Origin: Cupriavidus metallidurans CH34
GTDB taxonomy: Bacteria; Pseudomonadota; Gammaproteobacteria; Burkholderiales; Burkholderiaceae
Reading direction: 5' to 3'
Assembly (NCBI RefSeq): GCF_000196015.1
Contig: NC_007974.2
Span: forward strand, 496,001 to 560,000
DNA: 64,000 nucleotides
In this document: piece by piece, positions 1-7,959 of the stretch
Numbering within the stretch: the stretch's first letter is position 1
Layout: each line of letters begins with the position of its first letter
Program-made: the position numbers and the translations under genes
The notes under the pieces: model-generated
The model's input: only the letters and a program-made list of their open reading frames with translations
Told to the model about the DNA's origin: nothing
Databases searched by the model: none

Positions 1-179
1 GCGCGCTTGGCCGCGAGATCGTTGACCAGGCAATGCCGCGCCGCTCGGCATTCCTGCAGGACGTGCTGGCCAACGTCACGGAAACGACGATGCACAACCT
101 CTCGAAGGGGCTGGTTCAGCTCGAGGCGGGCATCGCCGACGCAGTCGCGCGCACGCAGGCGGAACGCGACGCCGCCTGA
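1..179 (+). CDS. C-terminal part of a possible MarR-family regulator (5' end outside window)
   Basis: An open frame enters from the left edge (codons begin at base 3) and stops with TGA at 177-179, giving the last 58 residues of a protein. The piece is helical and contains a GREIVDQAMP segment followed by leucine- and alanine-rich helices, which resembles the C-terminal dimerisation helix after the wing of MarR-type regulators. That match is by general pattern only. It converges with cobB, whose stop lies 25 bases away. The DNA-binding part is outside the window, so the family is uncertain. Confidence 0.45.
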   Translation, partial: ALGREIVDQAMPRRSAFLQDVLANVTETTMHNLSKGLVQLEAGIADAVARTQAERDAA

Positions 180-204
180 TCTGGCAGCGTCGCCTGGCTG
201 CTCT

Positions 205-1626
205 CTATCCGCCAAACAACGCCGCTATGGCCGTTGGGTTAGAAGGGAAGTACAGGTGCACGTAGGACGCGGTAAGCGACCCGGACCGATAGACAGCTTC
301 CCCGGTTCCATCATCGCGCGGTGACCGCGCGTGCAGGAGCGGAGTCAGCGGAGTGTCGGTGGTCGAGTAGTGAAACGTGTGTCCGCGTACCGGCTGGCCG
401 ACCATGCCTTCCCTCGTAGGTAGCTCGATGGCCTGATGGCCGATTGCCGCCAGTCGTTTTTGCATCGTCACCGTGCCGGGCAGCAGCCCGGCCATGCGAT
501 GGGTTTGCCCTTCCTTGTCCACCAGGTTGTCGAACAGCGCCATCATGCCGCCGCACTCCGCCAGCATTGGCAGGCCGTGTGCGTGCGCCGCGCGGATCGC
601 GTTGTGCATCGGCACATTCGCGGCGAGCGCGGCGGCGTGCAGTTCGGGGTAGCCACCGGGCAGCCATAGCGCGTCACAGTGCGGCAAAGCCGCGTCACGC
701 AAGGGCGAGAACCATGTGATATGCGCCCCGAGCGCGTTCAACGTTTCCACATTGGCCGGATAAATGAACCGGAAGGCATCGTCGCGCGCGATGGCGATGC
801 GCCGGCCCTCCAGCAGGCGCGGCAATTGCTGCGTAGGCGTGTCCGGAAACACGATCGGCTCTGGCAGGTGCGATAGCGGCAGTGCGGCCAAGGCATCCGC
901 CATGCGATCCAGTCGCGCGGTAAGGTCGGGAAGCTCGTCGGCGCTGAACAGGCCAAGATGCCGCTCCGGCAACGCCGCCGCATCATCGCGGGCCAACGCG
1001 CCGGCCCAGTGGATGTCATGCGGCAGGCTGTCTCGCAGCATCTCGGCATGGCGTGCGCTGCCGACGCCATTCGCCAGCACGTGCATCGCGTGAAATGGCT
1101 CGCCGTAGGTCGCCAGGCCGTGGGCCACGGCACCGAACGTTTGCGCCATCGCGCCTGCCTGGATGACGGCGAGGACCGGCAGTCTAAAGCATCGCGCGAC
1201 ATCCGCACTGCTCGGCGTGCCATCGTGCAGGCCCATGACACCTTCGACAAGAATCAGATCCGCGGTCTGCGCGGCCAGGGCAAGACGTTGGCGAGCATCG
1301 ACTTCCCCTGTCATCCAGAGATCGATCGATTGCACCGGAGCACCGCTGGCGGCGGCAAGCAACGTCGGGTCGAGGAAATCGGGCCCGATCTTGAATACGC
1401 GCACGGTACGGCCCTGCCGCGCATGAAGGCGTGCCAAGGCGGCGGTGACCGTGGTCTTGCCCTGCCCCGATGCGGGGGCGGCAACGAGCAACGCGGGGAC
1501 CGGGCGCGTGCCGGTTCGTGTTGTCGTGCCCAACGGAGAGGATTGAATAGGAAGCGGGGGCATCTCGGAGGTGGCAATGCACGGCGGCAGCGCCATGCGA
1601 TGCGATGGATTATATCGGGCAGACAT
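205..1626 (-). CDS. cobB: Cobyrinate a,c-diamide synthase (CobB/CbiA)
   Basis: This enzyme uses glutamine and ATP to amidate the a and c side chains of the cobalamin precursor (hydrogeno)cobyrinate. The 473-residue protein has the expected two domains. The N-terminal ATPase domain carries the P-loop APASGQGKTT followed by KIGPDFLDP. The C-terminal class I-like glutamine amidotransferase domain carries the nucleophile cysteine in LAECGGMMAL and a GHTFHYS segment. The frame is open further upstream, but the ATG at 1626 is preferred because it follows the upstream regulator's stop (1635) by eight bases with an AAAGG ribosome site at good spacing. No other cobalamin gene is in the window; the pathway may continue to the left. 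Whether it acts in the aerobic or anaerobic route cannot be told. Confidence 0.9.
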   Translation of the reverse strand: MSARYNPSHRMALPPCIATSEMPPLPIQSSPLGTTTRTGTRPVPALLVAAPASGQGKTTVTAALARLHARQGRTVRVFKIGPDFLDPTLLAAASGAPVQSIDLWMTGEVDARQRLALAAQTADLILVEGVMGLHDGTPSSADVARCFRLPVLAVIQAGAMAQTFGAVAHGLATYGEPFHAMHVLANGVGSARHAEMLRDSLPHDIHWAGALARDDAAALPERHLGLFSADELPDLTARLDRMADALAALPLSHLPEPIVFPDTPTQQLPRLLEGRRIAIARDDAFRFIYPANVETLNALGAHITWFSPLRDAALPHCDALWLPGGYPELHAAALAANVPMHNAIRAAHAHGLPMLAECGGMMALFDNLVDKEGQTHRMAGLLPGTVTMQKRLAAIGHQAIELPTREGMVGQPVRGHTFHYSTTDTPLTPLLHARSPRDDGTGEAVYRSGSLTASYVHLYFPSNPTAIAALFGG

Positions 1627-1634
1627 CTCCACCT

Positions 1635-2300
1635 TTAGCGCCGTGGCAGGACCATGCCCTGAAGTGCCACACACTCGAACAGCTCGCGGTCATTGGTGAC
1701 GCCGAGCTTCTGCATGGCGCAGTTCTTTTGCCGGCTGATGGTCTTGACGCTGCGGCACAGCGTGGTCGCGATCTCGGTTACCGTGCGGCCGGTCAGGTAT
1801 AGCCGCAGTACCTCCATTTCGCGCGCGGACGGACGCTGCTCGCCATCGCGCCCGCATGGCAGCATCGTCCGGAGTTCGGTGGGTGCCAGCGCGCGTAGCG
1901 CGGACTTGCCGATGTAGGTAAAACCGCGCTGGGCTCGCCCGATTGCGGTCATGATTTCCGCCAGCGGACTGTCCTTGATCAACAGCCCATGCACGCGGAC
2001 ATCCAGTATCGTGCGTAGCACGAGCGGATTCGTGATCATGGTGAGCACCACCACGGATATCGACGGGTGCCGTCGCCGCAGCGACGTGATCAGGCGCACG
2101 CCATCGAGCTCGGTGGGTCCGGGCATGTGGTAGTCGGTCACGACCACATCCGGTTGGAGCAGATCGACCTGTTGCTGCAACTCCGTGGCACTGGTGGCTT
2201 CGCCGCAGACTTCCCAGCCAGTCTGCGACGACTGTACCCTGGCTCGGATTGCCGCCGTAATGACGGGGTGGTCGTCGGCCAGCAAAATCCTCAACGTCAT
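1635..2300 (-). CDS. RcsB-like LuxR-family response regulator, no adjacent kinase
   Basis: A 221-residue NarL/FixJ-class regulator. The receiver domain starts with LLADDHP, has the phosphoacceptor at Asp56 (VVTDYHMPG), and has the conserved Lys in LLIKDS. The C-terminal LuxR-type helix-turn-helix (roughly residues 150-215) reads TVTEIATTLCRSVKTISRQK. The Asp56 position, the short insertion after MPG and the SVKTIS recognition helix match RcsB of enterobacteria and the regulator at 59473-60126 in this window. The ATG at 2300 is chosen because AGGAG lies seven bases upstream. It overlaps no kinase gene; cobB follows eight bases downstream and may be cotranscribed. Its partner kinase is unknown; the RcsC-like kinase at 55994-59464 is one candidate. 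Confidence 0.85.
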   Translation of the reverse strand: MTLRILLADDHPVITAAIRARVQSSQTGWEVCGEATSATELQQQVDLLQPDVVVTDYHMPGPTELDGVRLITSLRRRHPSISVVVLTMITNPLVLRTILDVRVHGLLIKDSPLAEIMTAIGRAQRGFTYIGKSALRALAPTELRTMLPCGRDGEQRPSAREMEVLRLYLTGRTVTEIATTLCRSVKTISRQKNCAMQKLGVTNDRELFECVALQGMVLPRR

Positions 2301-2546
2301 CCAATGACTCCTGAACATATGGGTCGGATACGGCTGCACGCTGGCGTCAAAAAAGCGCCGCACGCGGGAGTGGCGTACGGCGCGAACACGCAGCAACTGC
2401 GCGCACGCGGAACCGCGAATCAAACGGGAGACGACTCGGAGAGCACCGCGATGCACGGCGAGATTAATGCCCGGATCGCGGGAAGGGAGTAAGAGGATTC
2501 GCAAAAAACGTATTGCATTGCCTTGCGTCGGGGACATCGAACGCAA

Positions 2547-2579
2547 ACGACCCCGTGGCGCGATGCACCACGGGGTCGT
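2547..2579 (-). terminator. Rho-independent-type terminator after the LysR gene
   Basis: A perfect 12-bp inverted repeat (ACGACCCCGTGG paired with its complement) encloses a 9-base loop. Read on the minus strand it lies 24 bases after the LysR stop and is followed by a short T-containing stretch. It sits upstream of the response regulator gene, so it would separate the two transcripts. Confidence 0.7.
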
Positions 2580-2602
2580 CGGTTGATATCAATACGTGTG
2601 GG

Positions 2603-3556
2603 TCAGGCTACTGCAAGAGGCCTGGCGGGTTGTCGTGCCTGACGGCGTCCGTCGATGGCCTTGAGAGGGTCTCGCAATACCGAGGCGCCGACGTCCATGA
2701 TGTCGCGGAGCGTATTGCGGTCATCAGACTCCTGGGGCATCCAGAAATGAAGCGCGGCCCAGGCCGGGAAACTGCTGGGTGGCGCCAGCAGGCGCGCCTT
2801 CCGATCGCGTGTGACGAGCGGCACGTTGAAGTCGAGCACCGGACAGATACCACCTGCCGCATGTAACAGCGTGATCTGGGTATGCCACGACGGCACCACG
2901 GTTTCGCGATGGCCGGGAGCAAGGGCCTGGCGTTCCAGGAATCCACGTAGGGGACTTGCGGCGTCGCAGTCTTCCTGCAGCAGGATCCAGTCGCTTTCCA
3001 CTTCGTCCATCGACCCCGTGCGCGTGACGCTGATCAGGCGTCGCGGCGTGGCCATGATGCTATGTGGGATGACCGAGTCGGGCACGTTGGCGCCATCGAC
3101 GACAAAGGCGCAGTCGAGATCGCCGCTATCCAGGCTATCCGCCAGCGCCGCATCGGCAATGACCGGCCGCGTGATGAAGCTGTCCTGCGGGAAGCGTTCG
3201 CCCAGGGCGGTCAGGATTTCGGTAATGACCGGATCGCCAATTGACGAAGAAAACCCGATCGAAATGCGTCGGCCTCGGGTTGCCTGGGCGGCATGTTCCC
3301 CGCTTGGCTGCACGAGTTGATTCCATTTGGCCAGAATCTGACGCGCGGTCTGCTCGAGTCGCAACGCATGAGGCGTGGGTTCCAGCGCGCCATTTCGTTT
3401 CACGAACAAGGCATCGCCGGTGATTTCGCGCAATCGCGCCAGGCTATATGCCACTGTGGGTACGCGCCCTTGAGTGCAAGCCGCAACCGCATTGAGGTCG
3501 CGATACTCCATAAGCAGAACGAAAACATGCAATAGCTTCGTGCTGACGTGCCGCAT
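2603..3556 (-). CDS. LysR-family transcriptional regulator
   Basis: A 317-residue protein with the LysR layout: an N-terminal winged helix-turn-helix (about residues 5-65, with the segment TVAYSLARLREITGDALF in the usual place of the recognition helix and wing) and a C-terminal periplasmic-binding-like effector domain from about residue 95. The start at 3556 is supported by a GGGAGAAG ribosome site five to six bases upstream. Its effector and targets cannot be deduced. LysR regulators often control a divergent gene, but here the 865 bases on that side hold no convincing gene before an insertion sequence, so the original target may have been lost to the rearrangement at 4.4-6.0 kb. Confidence 0.88.
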   Translation of the reverse strand: MRHVSTKLLHVFVLLMEYRDLNAVAACTQGRVPTVAYSLARLREITGDALFVKRNGALEPTPHALRLEQTARQILAKWNQLVQPSGEHAAQATRGRRISIGFSSSIGDPVITEILTALGERFPQDSFITRPVIADAALADSLDSGDLDCAFVVDGANVPDSVIPHSIMATPRRLISVTRTGSMDEVESDWILLQEDCDAASPLRGFLERQALAPGHRETVVPSWHTQITLLHAAGGICPVLDFNVPLVTRDRKARLLAPPSSFPAWAALHFWMPQESDDRNTLRDIMDVGASVLRDPLKAIDGRRQARQPARPLAVA

Positions 3557-4421
3557 ACTGACTTCTCCCGATCCGAGTTCTACTTTGTTATTTGTTCTGG
3601 TGATGCAACATCATTACTGCTTCTGACTGCCGGCCGGCTCTCCTTGCGGAAATTCGGCGAGGGCGATGGCAGGTACTGCTGGCACTACCAAAAACGGGCG
3701 GGGGCGACGGCGAGGCGCCCTGGCAACCGAAGACGCCGCGCGCGGACGCTGAATGTCCGCATCGCGCCTTGCAGCCACCACTTCCTCCAGACCGCACGGG
3801 TTTGTGTATCCGGTGCGTGCTACGGCAATGGCTCCTATTCGTCAGACCAGGAAATATGCAGCGGCTTGTGGCGGCGTCATCTGCCGACGCCGTACCGCTT
3901 TGACGCCTGTCCTCATGCGCCGGGCGGCGCCACTGCAGGCGTTTCGAAATTTAGTTGATGCGTAGAAATCTTAATACAACATTCTGGAAACTACTAGTAA
4001 TGCTCAACTTCCAGACGGTTGTGCCATACCAACAAAGATCCTATGTACGAACAACGATACAACCCTGAAACCCGCCTCAAATGGGGGTTTCCGTCAATGG
4101 GAGTGCATTAGTCGACGCCGAATCCGGGTGTGAATTCAACATTCTGGACTGGCAGTTGAGAATGGCAGAGGTAGGAATTTTTCCAAATTGGAATAACAAA
4201 ATTTGAATTGCAAATGTGAGTGTACGGATTGTGCCGAATAGTTGTGGGTGTATCCCGACAATCCTGTAGAGGCGTTGTTCAATTTGCTTAACTCGTGCCG
4301 CGAAGACACTGAATTGCCTTTTGCGCGGGCGGTGGGCTACCTTACGGGCAGGGTAGGCGGGAGGGCCGTGCGCGCGATCGCATGGGCGCCTGACTGGAGG
4401 CCGGCGAGCGGAGACATTTGC
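3557..4421. other. Gene-poor stretch between LysR gene and IS remnant
   Basis: No frame here has convincing coding character. From about 3955 to 4240 the base composition becomes clearly AT-richer than the surroundings. It contains a hairpin (GAAACCC at 4067-4073 paired with GGGTTTC at 4085-4091) and a direct repeat of CAACATTCTGGA at 3977-3988 and 4137-4148. An open frame from 4242 runs into the older transposase remnant, but its first 60 residues match nothing I know. The stretch is probably the scar of past insertions. Confidence 0.5.
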
Positions 4422-4481
4422 GTGAACAGACGCTATTCGGAAGAACAGATCCGCATGTATCTAGAAGAGGCCGCCAAAGGG

Positions 4482-4494
4482 GTGCCGGTGCGGG
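4482..4494. repeat. Left copy of the 13-bp direct repeat flanking the IS
   Basis: GTGCCGGTGCGGG immediately precedes the left tip of the insertion sequence and is identical to 5783-5795. It is the apparent target-site duplication, but it is much longer than the 3-5 bp usual for IS3-family elements. Confidence 0.85.
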
Positions 4495-4534
4495 TGACCT
4501 TGCCCCTGTTCCACGAATCCCATAACCGAGGGAA

Positions 4535-5428
4535 TTAGGCAGCCCGGTGTTGCTGAGCTGCGGACCAGTTTTTCTCGAACGTCATGGGGCTGACGTAGCC
4601 CAGCGTCGAGTGGAGTCGGCTGGCATTATAAAAGCCAAGCCAGTCAATTACCTCGTCCATTGCGGCGCGGCGGGTAGCGAACTGGCGACCGTGCAGGCGA
4701 GCGACCTTCAACGACCCCCACAGACTCTCAGTCGGCGCGTTGTCCCAGCAATCGCCCCTGCGGCTCATTGACGAGCGCATGCCATACGCCTTCAGGGCGT
4801 CTTGAAACAGATGGCTGCAATACTGGCTTCCCCGGTCGGTGTGCACAATCACACCGGCTTCCGGGCGGCGCCGGAACCAGGCCATGCGCAGCGCGTCCGT
4901 GACCAATTCGGCCTTCATGTGTGGTTGCATCGACCAGCCAACCACCTGCCGGCTGAACAGGTCGATGATGACCACCAGGTAGAGCCAGCCTTCGGCGGTC
5001 GCCACATAGGTTATGTCGCTCGTCCAGACTTGATTGGGTGCTGCTGGGCTAAAGTCGCGTTGCAGCAGATTGGGGGCCACCGGCAAATCGTGGTTCGAGT
5101 TGGTTGTCGCGATGTACTTGCGCTTGTGGCGGGCACGGATGCCGTGCAGCGCCATCAGCTTGCGAACACGCTCCTTGCCCACCCGCACCCCACGCGCCAG
5201 CAGTTCCTTCCACATGCGCGGCCAGCCGTACTCCCCCTTGACCCCGGCGTGAATCGCCTTGATGTGGGCCAACAAGGCATCGTCACTGAGTCGGCCTCTA
5301 TCTGGCCTGTCGGTGCTTACTGTGCGTTGCTTGCGCTGGTGATAGCCGCTGGGGCTGACCCCTAACAGCTCACACAGGACCGAGACCGGCCAGTAACGTC
5401 GGTTTCGCTCGATGAACGCATACCTCAC
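4535..5428 (-). CDS. IS3-family transposase OrfB (DDE integrase domain)
   Basis: A 297-residue protein with an N-terminal HTH_21-type segment (KGEYGWPRMWKELLARG) and an rve integrase core. The DDE triad is visible as Asp in WTSDITYV, Asp in HTDRGSQY and Glu in PTESLWGSLK. The frame begins with a GTG that overlaps the orfA stop. As in other IS3 elements the active transposase is probably an OrfAB fusion made by -1 frameshifting; the -1 frame is open back to an A7 run in orfA. Confidence 0.93.
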   Translation of the reverse strand: MRYAFIERNRRYWPVSVLCELLGVSPSGYHQRKQRTVSTDRPDRGRLSDDALLAHIKAIHAGVKGEYGWPRMWKELLARGVRVGKERVRKLMALHGIRARHKRKYIATTNSNHDLPVAPNLLQRDFSPAAPNQVWTSDITYVATAEGWLYLVVIIDLFSRQVVGWSMQPHMKAELVTDALRMAWFRRRPEAGVIVHTDRGSQYCSHLFQDALKAYGMRSSMSRRGDCWDNAPTESLWGSLKVARLHGRQFATRRAAMDEVIDWLGFYNASRLHSTLGYVSPMTFEKNWSAAQQHRAA

Positions 5429-5724
5429 ACCGACTCCTTCGCAAAGTATGCTGCGGCTTTTTTTAAAATATCGCGCTCCATCTTCAAGCGCGCCACCTCC
5501 GCCCGAAGCCGGGCCAGCTCCATCTGCTCCGGGCTGACCGGCTTCATACCCGCACCAGTCAGCTTGCCTTCCCGCTCCGCCTTGACCCAGTTATGCAGCG
5601 TCTGCGCTCTGATGCCCAGGGTCGCGCTAACCACTGCCATGCTCTGCCCGCTCTTCACCAGCCGTACCGCTTCCAGCTTGAATTCCAGCGTGTACTGCGC
5701 CCGCTTTGTCTTGCTTGTCATCAC
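5425..5724 (-). CDS. IS3-family transposase OrfA (helix-turn-helix)
   Basis: A 99-residue protein with a helix-turn-helix (RAQYTLEFKLEAVRLVKSG then LGIRAQTLHNWVKAEREG) that would bind the terminal repeats, followed by a leucine-zipper-like helix (ELARLRAEVARLKMERDILK). It ends a few residues past a run of seven A's that fits a -1 slippery site. The gene overlaps orfB by four bases and lies in the frame expected for frameshift fusion. Confidence 0.92.
   Translation of the reverse strand: MMTSKTKRAQYTLEFKLEAVRLVKSGQSMAVVSATLGIRAQTLHNWVKAEREGKLTGAGMKPVSPEQMELARLRAEVARLKMERDILKKAAAYFAKESV
5458..5464 (-). promoter_or_regulatory. Probable -1 ribosomal frameshift site (A7 run) in orfA
   Basis: On the minus strand the sequence is TTTTAAAAAAAGCC, containing an A_AAA_AAG-like heptamer inside the ILKKAA codons of orfA. 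A -1 shift here enters the orfB frame without meeting a stop, which would make the OrfAB transposase. The site is inferred from sequence and family behaviour. Confidence 0.7.
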
Positions 5725-5782
5725 ATCTCTCCTTGCTTCAGTTTAACCTCAGCAAGGGATTCGTTTTGCGGGGGCAAGCTCA

Positions 5783-5795
5783 GTGCCGGTGCGGG
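5783..5795. repeat. Right copy of the 13-bp direct repeat flanking the IS
   Basis: GTGCCGGTGCGGG directly follows the right tip of the insertion sequence and leads into the downstream half of the broken orfA. Confidence 0.85.
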
Positions 5796-6090
5796 AGCTC
5801 TGCGCGCGTTATGGCTTCAGCGATGCCTCGTTCTACGGTTGGCGGGCCAAGTATGGCAGCAAGGTACGGCAACACGACCCGTCCGACAGCCGCAGATTGC
5901 GTCAGTTGGAAGAGGAGAATGCGCGACTCAAGAGTATGCTTGCGGATGCACTGCTCAAACTTGAGTTGCTGCGCAATCGTACCGGCAGGCACGGCGATGG
6001 CAAAAGCCATTGATTGGTTGGTCGCCGCATCGAGCCGGTTCCTCTTGCCACTGCAATGTCTCGCATGACATTGGTTTCTGGAGTTTTTTC

Positions 6091-6453
6091 GTGAAGAAGG
6101 TTTTTGCTGCCGCAGGCGCAATGGTGTGGCTCGGGATGTCTGTCGCTCAGGTTCATGCGGCGCCTCCGCAGGATCCGGGTACTCCGATAGTCGCGCCGCT
6201 GCCGCCGCGCATGCTCGATCCTGCGACGTCCACCGTCGAGGATACGGGGGGCACGCTCAGTGCCTCTCAGGTCGAGCGATGCCGCCAGTTACTCGACCAG
6301 ATCAATGCCTTGCCGTCGGGGCCGCAGTGGGGGCAGGGCAAGTCGTCAGTGACGACGGCAGATGGCCGGACCTATTCCACGCTCGAGCGCGCGCCGGATC
6401 GCAAGCGCCTCGAGGAGGCGTACCGGCAGGAGTGCGCCCAGTCACGCAAGTAA
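6091..6453 (+). CDS. Small exported protein of unknown function
   Basis: A 120-residue protein starting at a GTG with CTGGAG seven bases upstream. The N-terminus (VKKVFAAAGAMVWLGMSV then AQVHAA) is a Sec signal peptide with a likely cut after AHA/HAA, so the mature protein of about 95 residues is periplasmic or surface-exposed. It is proline-rich at first (DPGTPIVAPLPPRM) and then contains a helical segment, ASQVERCRQLLDQINALP, with two cysteines in the mature part. I do not recognise the family. It lies just right of the IS scar, and the DUF3300 gene starts 92 bases later on the same strand. Confidence 0.75.
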   Translation: MKKVFAAAGAMVWLGMSVAQVHAAPPQDPGTPIVAPLPPRMLDPATSTVEDTGGTLSASQVERCRQLLDQINALPSGPQWGQGKSSVTTADGRTYSTLERAPDRKRLEEAYRQECAQSRK

Positions 6454-6544
6454 GTTCTGATCCGCCGTTGCCAGGATGATGCCGGGTGTGACCAGGCGAT
6501 TGTCGAAAGGGATGGTGGTTACATCCGTCATTGCAGGAGCAAAC

Positions 6545-7957
6545 ATGTTCCACTTGCGACGTTTCCTTGCCTGGTCGTTCGGGCTGATGTTGCTGGCCGG
6601 CGCAAGCAGCGCACTGGCGCAGGCCAAACTGGACAAGCCACAGCTTGACCAGCTGCTTGCACCGGTTGCGCTGTATCCCGATGCACTGCTGTCGCAGGTG
6701 CTCATGGCATCGACCTATCCGGCGGACGTGGCTTCCGCCGCGGAATGGTCGAAATCGAATCAGAGTCTTTCGGGTGATGCGGCCACCAAGGCCGTCGAAG
6801 GCGAGCCGTGGGACCCAAGCGTGAAGTCGCTCACCGCTTTTCCCTCCGTGATGGACATGATGGGACGCCAGCCGCAGTGGGTCGAGAGCGTGGGCGATGC
6901 GTTCCTGGCGCAGCCCGATGACGTGATGGACTCGGTGCAACGCCTGCGCGTACAGGCGCAGAAGGCGGGCACTCTCAAATCCAACGAGCAGCAAAAGGTG
7001 GTCACGCAGCAGAGCGGCGGCACCACCATCGTCCAGATCGAGCCCGCCAGTCCGCAGGTGGTGTACGTGCCGTCGTACAACCCGACCGTGGTCTACGGCG
7101 CATGGCCCTATCCCGCCTATCCGCCGGCCTACTACCCGCCGCCACCCGGATCGGTGTTCGCCACCTCGCTGGTGGCCGGCATTGGCTTCGGGCTTGGCGT
7201 GGCGGCTGTGAATTCGATGTGGGGCGGATTCAACTGGGGTAGCCACGACGTCAACATCAACGTCAATCGATACAACAACATCAACGTGAATCAGCGACTG
7301 GACGTCAATCGGTCCAACGTGAACTGGCAGCACAATCCCGCGAACCGTGGCAACGTGCCGTACCGGAATCAGAACGTTGCGAACCGCTACGACGCGCAGC
7401 GTCAGCAGGGGCTGGCCAATCGCCCGCAGGGTGGTCAGCAGCGCCTGGGTCAGGCAGGTGGTGGCGTGCAGAACCAGCAGCGTCTGGGTCAGGGCGGAGG
7501 CGGTGTGCAGAACCAGCGCGACGCAGAGCGTCAGCGTGCGGCCCAGTCGTTCCAGGGGCGTACCGGCCAGTCGATTCCCGGACATTCGGCGCCGAACGTG
7601 AATCGCCAGGCTGGCGGGCAGAATCCGCGGCCGGCTGGCGCGGATCGTCAACGTGCCGATCAGGCCGATGCGCGCAACCGTGCGCGTGACAGCAACCGCA
7701 ATAACGCGTTCAGCGATGCAGGCAATGGTGACCGGATGCGTCAGCAGGCAAACCGGGGCGATCGCAGCGGCTTCCAACACAACGCGGGCCAGGTGCAGCA
7801 GCATTCCGCGCCGGCGAGATCTGGCGGGGGCATCCACGGCGGTGGTGGCGGTGGTGGTAGTGGCTTCCACGGCGGTGGTGGTGGCGGCTTCCAGGGCGGG
7901 GGCCATGCTGGTGGAGCAGGTGCGGGTGGCGGTCACCTTGGTCACGGCCGGAGGTAA
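6545..7957 (+). CDS. DUF3300 exported protein with Gly/Gln/Asn-rich tail
   Basis: A 470-residue exported protein. A signal peptide (ending SALAQA) is followed by the DUF3300 domain, roughly residues 25-200, with the typical stretch LDQLLAPVALYPDALLSQVL, the VVYVPSYNP motif and a Pro/Tyr-rich YPAYPPAYYPPPPG segment. The rest is low complexity: Asn-rich (VNINVNRYNNINVN), Gln/Arg-rich, and a Gly-rich tail with HGGGGGGG runs. The start at 6545 has GCAGGAG five bases upstream and gives a good signal peptide, so the longer frame from 6476 is not used. The function of DUF3300 is unknown to me. The DUF2950 gene follows after two bases, a pairing I recall from other Proteobacteria, so the two probably act together in the envelope. 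Confidence 0.88.
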   Translation: MFHLRRFLAWSFGLMLLAGASSALAQAKLDKPQLDQLLAPVALYPDALLSQVLMASTYPADVASAAEWSKSNQSLSGDAATKAVEGEPWDPSVKSLTAFPSVMDMMGRQPQWVESVGDAFLAQPDDVMDSVQRLRVQAQKAGTLKSNEQQKVVTQQSGGTTIVQIEPASPQVVYVPSYNPTVVYGAWPYPAYPPAYYPPPPGSVFATSLVAGIGFGLGVAAVNSMWGGFNWGSHDVNINVNRYNNINVNQRLDVNRSNVNWQHNPANRGNVPYRNQNVANRYDAQRQQGLANRPQGGQQRLGQAGGGVQNQQRLGQGGGGVQNQRDAERQRAAQSFQGRTGQSIPGHSAPNVNRQAGGQNPRPAGADRQRADQADARNRARDSNRNNAFSDAGNGDRMRQQANRGDRSGFQHNAGQVQQHSAPARSGGGIHGGGGGGGSGFHGGGGGGFQGGGHAGGAGAGGGHLGHGRR

Positions 7958-7959
7958 CG

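Larger units (their letters stand above)
4495..5782 (-). mobile_element. IS3-family insertion sequence, 1288 bp, apparently intact
   Basis: The element carries overlapping orfA and orfB on the minus strand and has imperfect terminal inverted repeats of about 27 bp. The left end begins TGACCTTGCCCC and ends ACGAATCCC. The right end, read inward, begins TGAGCTTGCCCC and ends ACGAATCCC. Both tips are TG...CA as in the IS3 family. Immediately outside, GTGCCGGTGCGGG is present on both sides (4482-4494 and 5783-5795), and the flanking reading frame rejoins across it. Both transposase frames are open and have catalytic residues, so it may still be mobile. Confidence 0.93.
4422..6013 (+). pseudogene. 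IS3-type orfA (transposase helix-turn-helix protein) interrupted by an IS
   Basis: Two pieces of one small transposase subunit flank the inserted element. The 5' piece (4422-4494) starts at a GTG with GGAG upstream and encodes NRRYSEEQIRMYLEEAAKG. The 3' piece (about 5796-6013) resumes with RELCARYGFSDASFYGWRAKYG, a typical IS3 OrfA helix-turn-helix, and ends in a leucine-zipper-like helix (EEENARLKSMLADALLKLEL). Joined, they make an OrfA of about 90-100 residues. No recognisable orfB follows before the exported-protein gene at 6091, so the host element was already truncated or later deleted. Confidence 0.8.

Noticed and set aside
3548..3958. A 136-residue plus-strand frame upstream of the LysR gene
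   Set aside because: Cys/Arg/Pro-rich, no ribosome site, starts inside the LysR start region, and has no recognisable domain.
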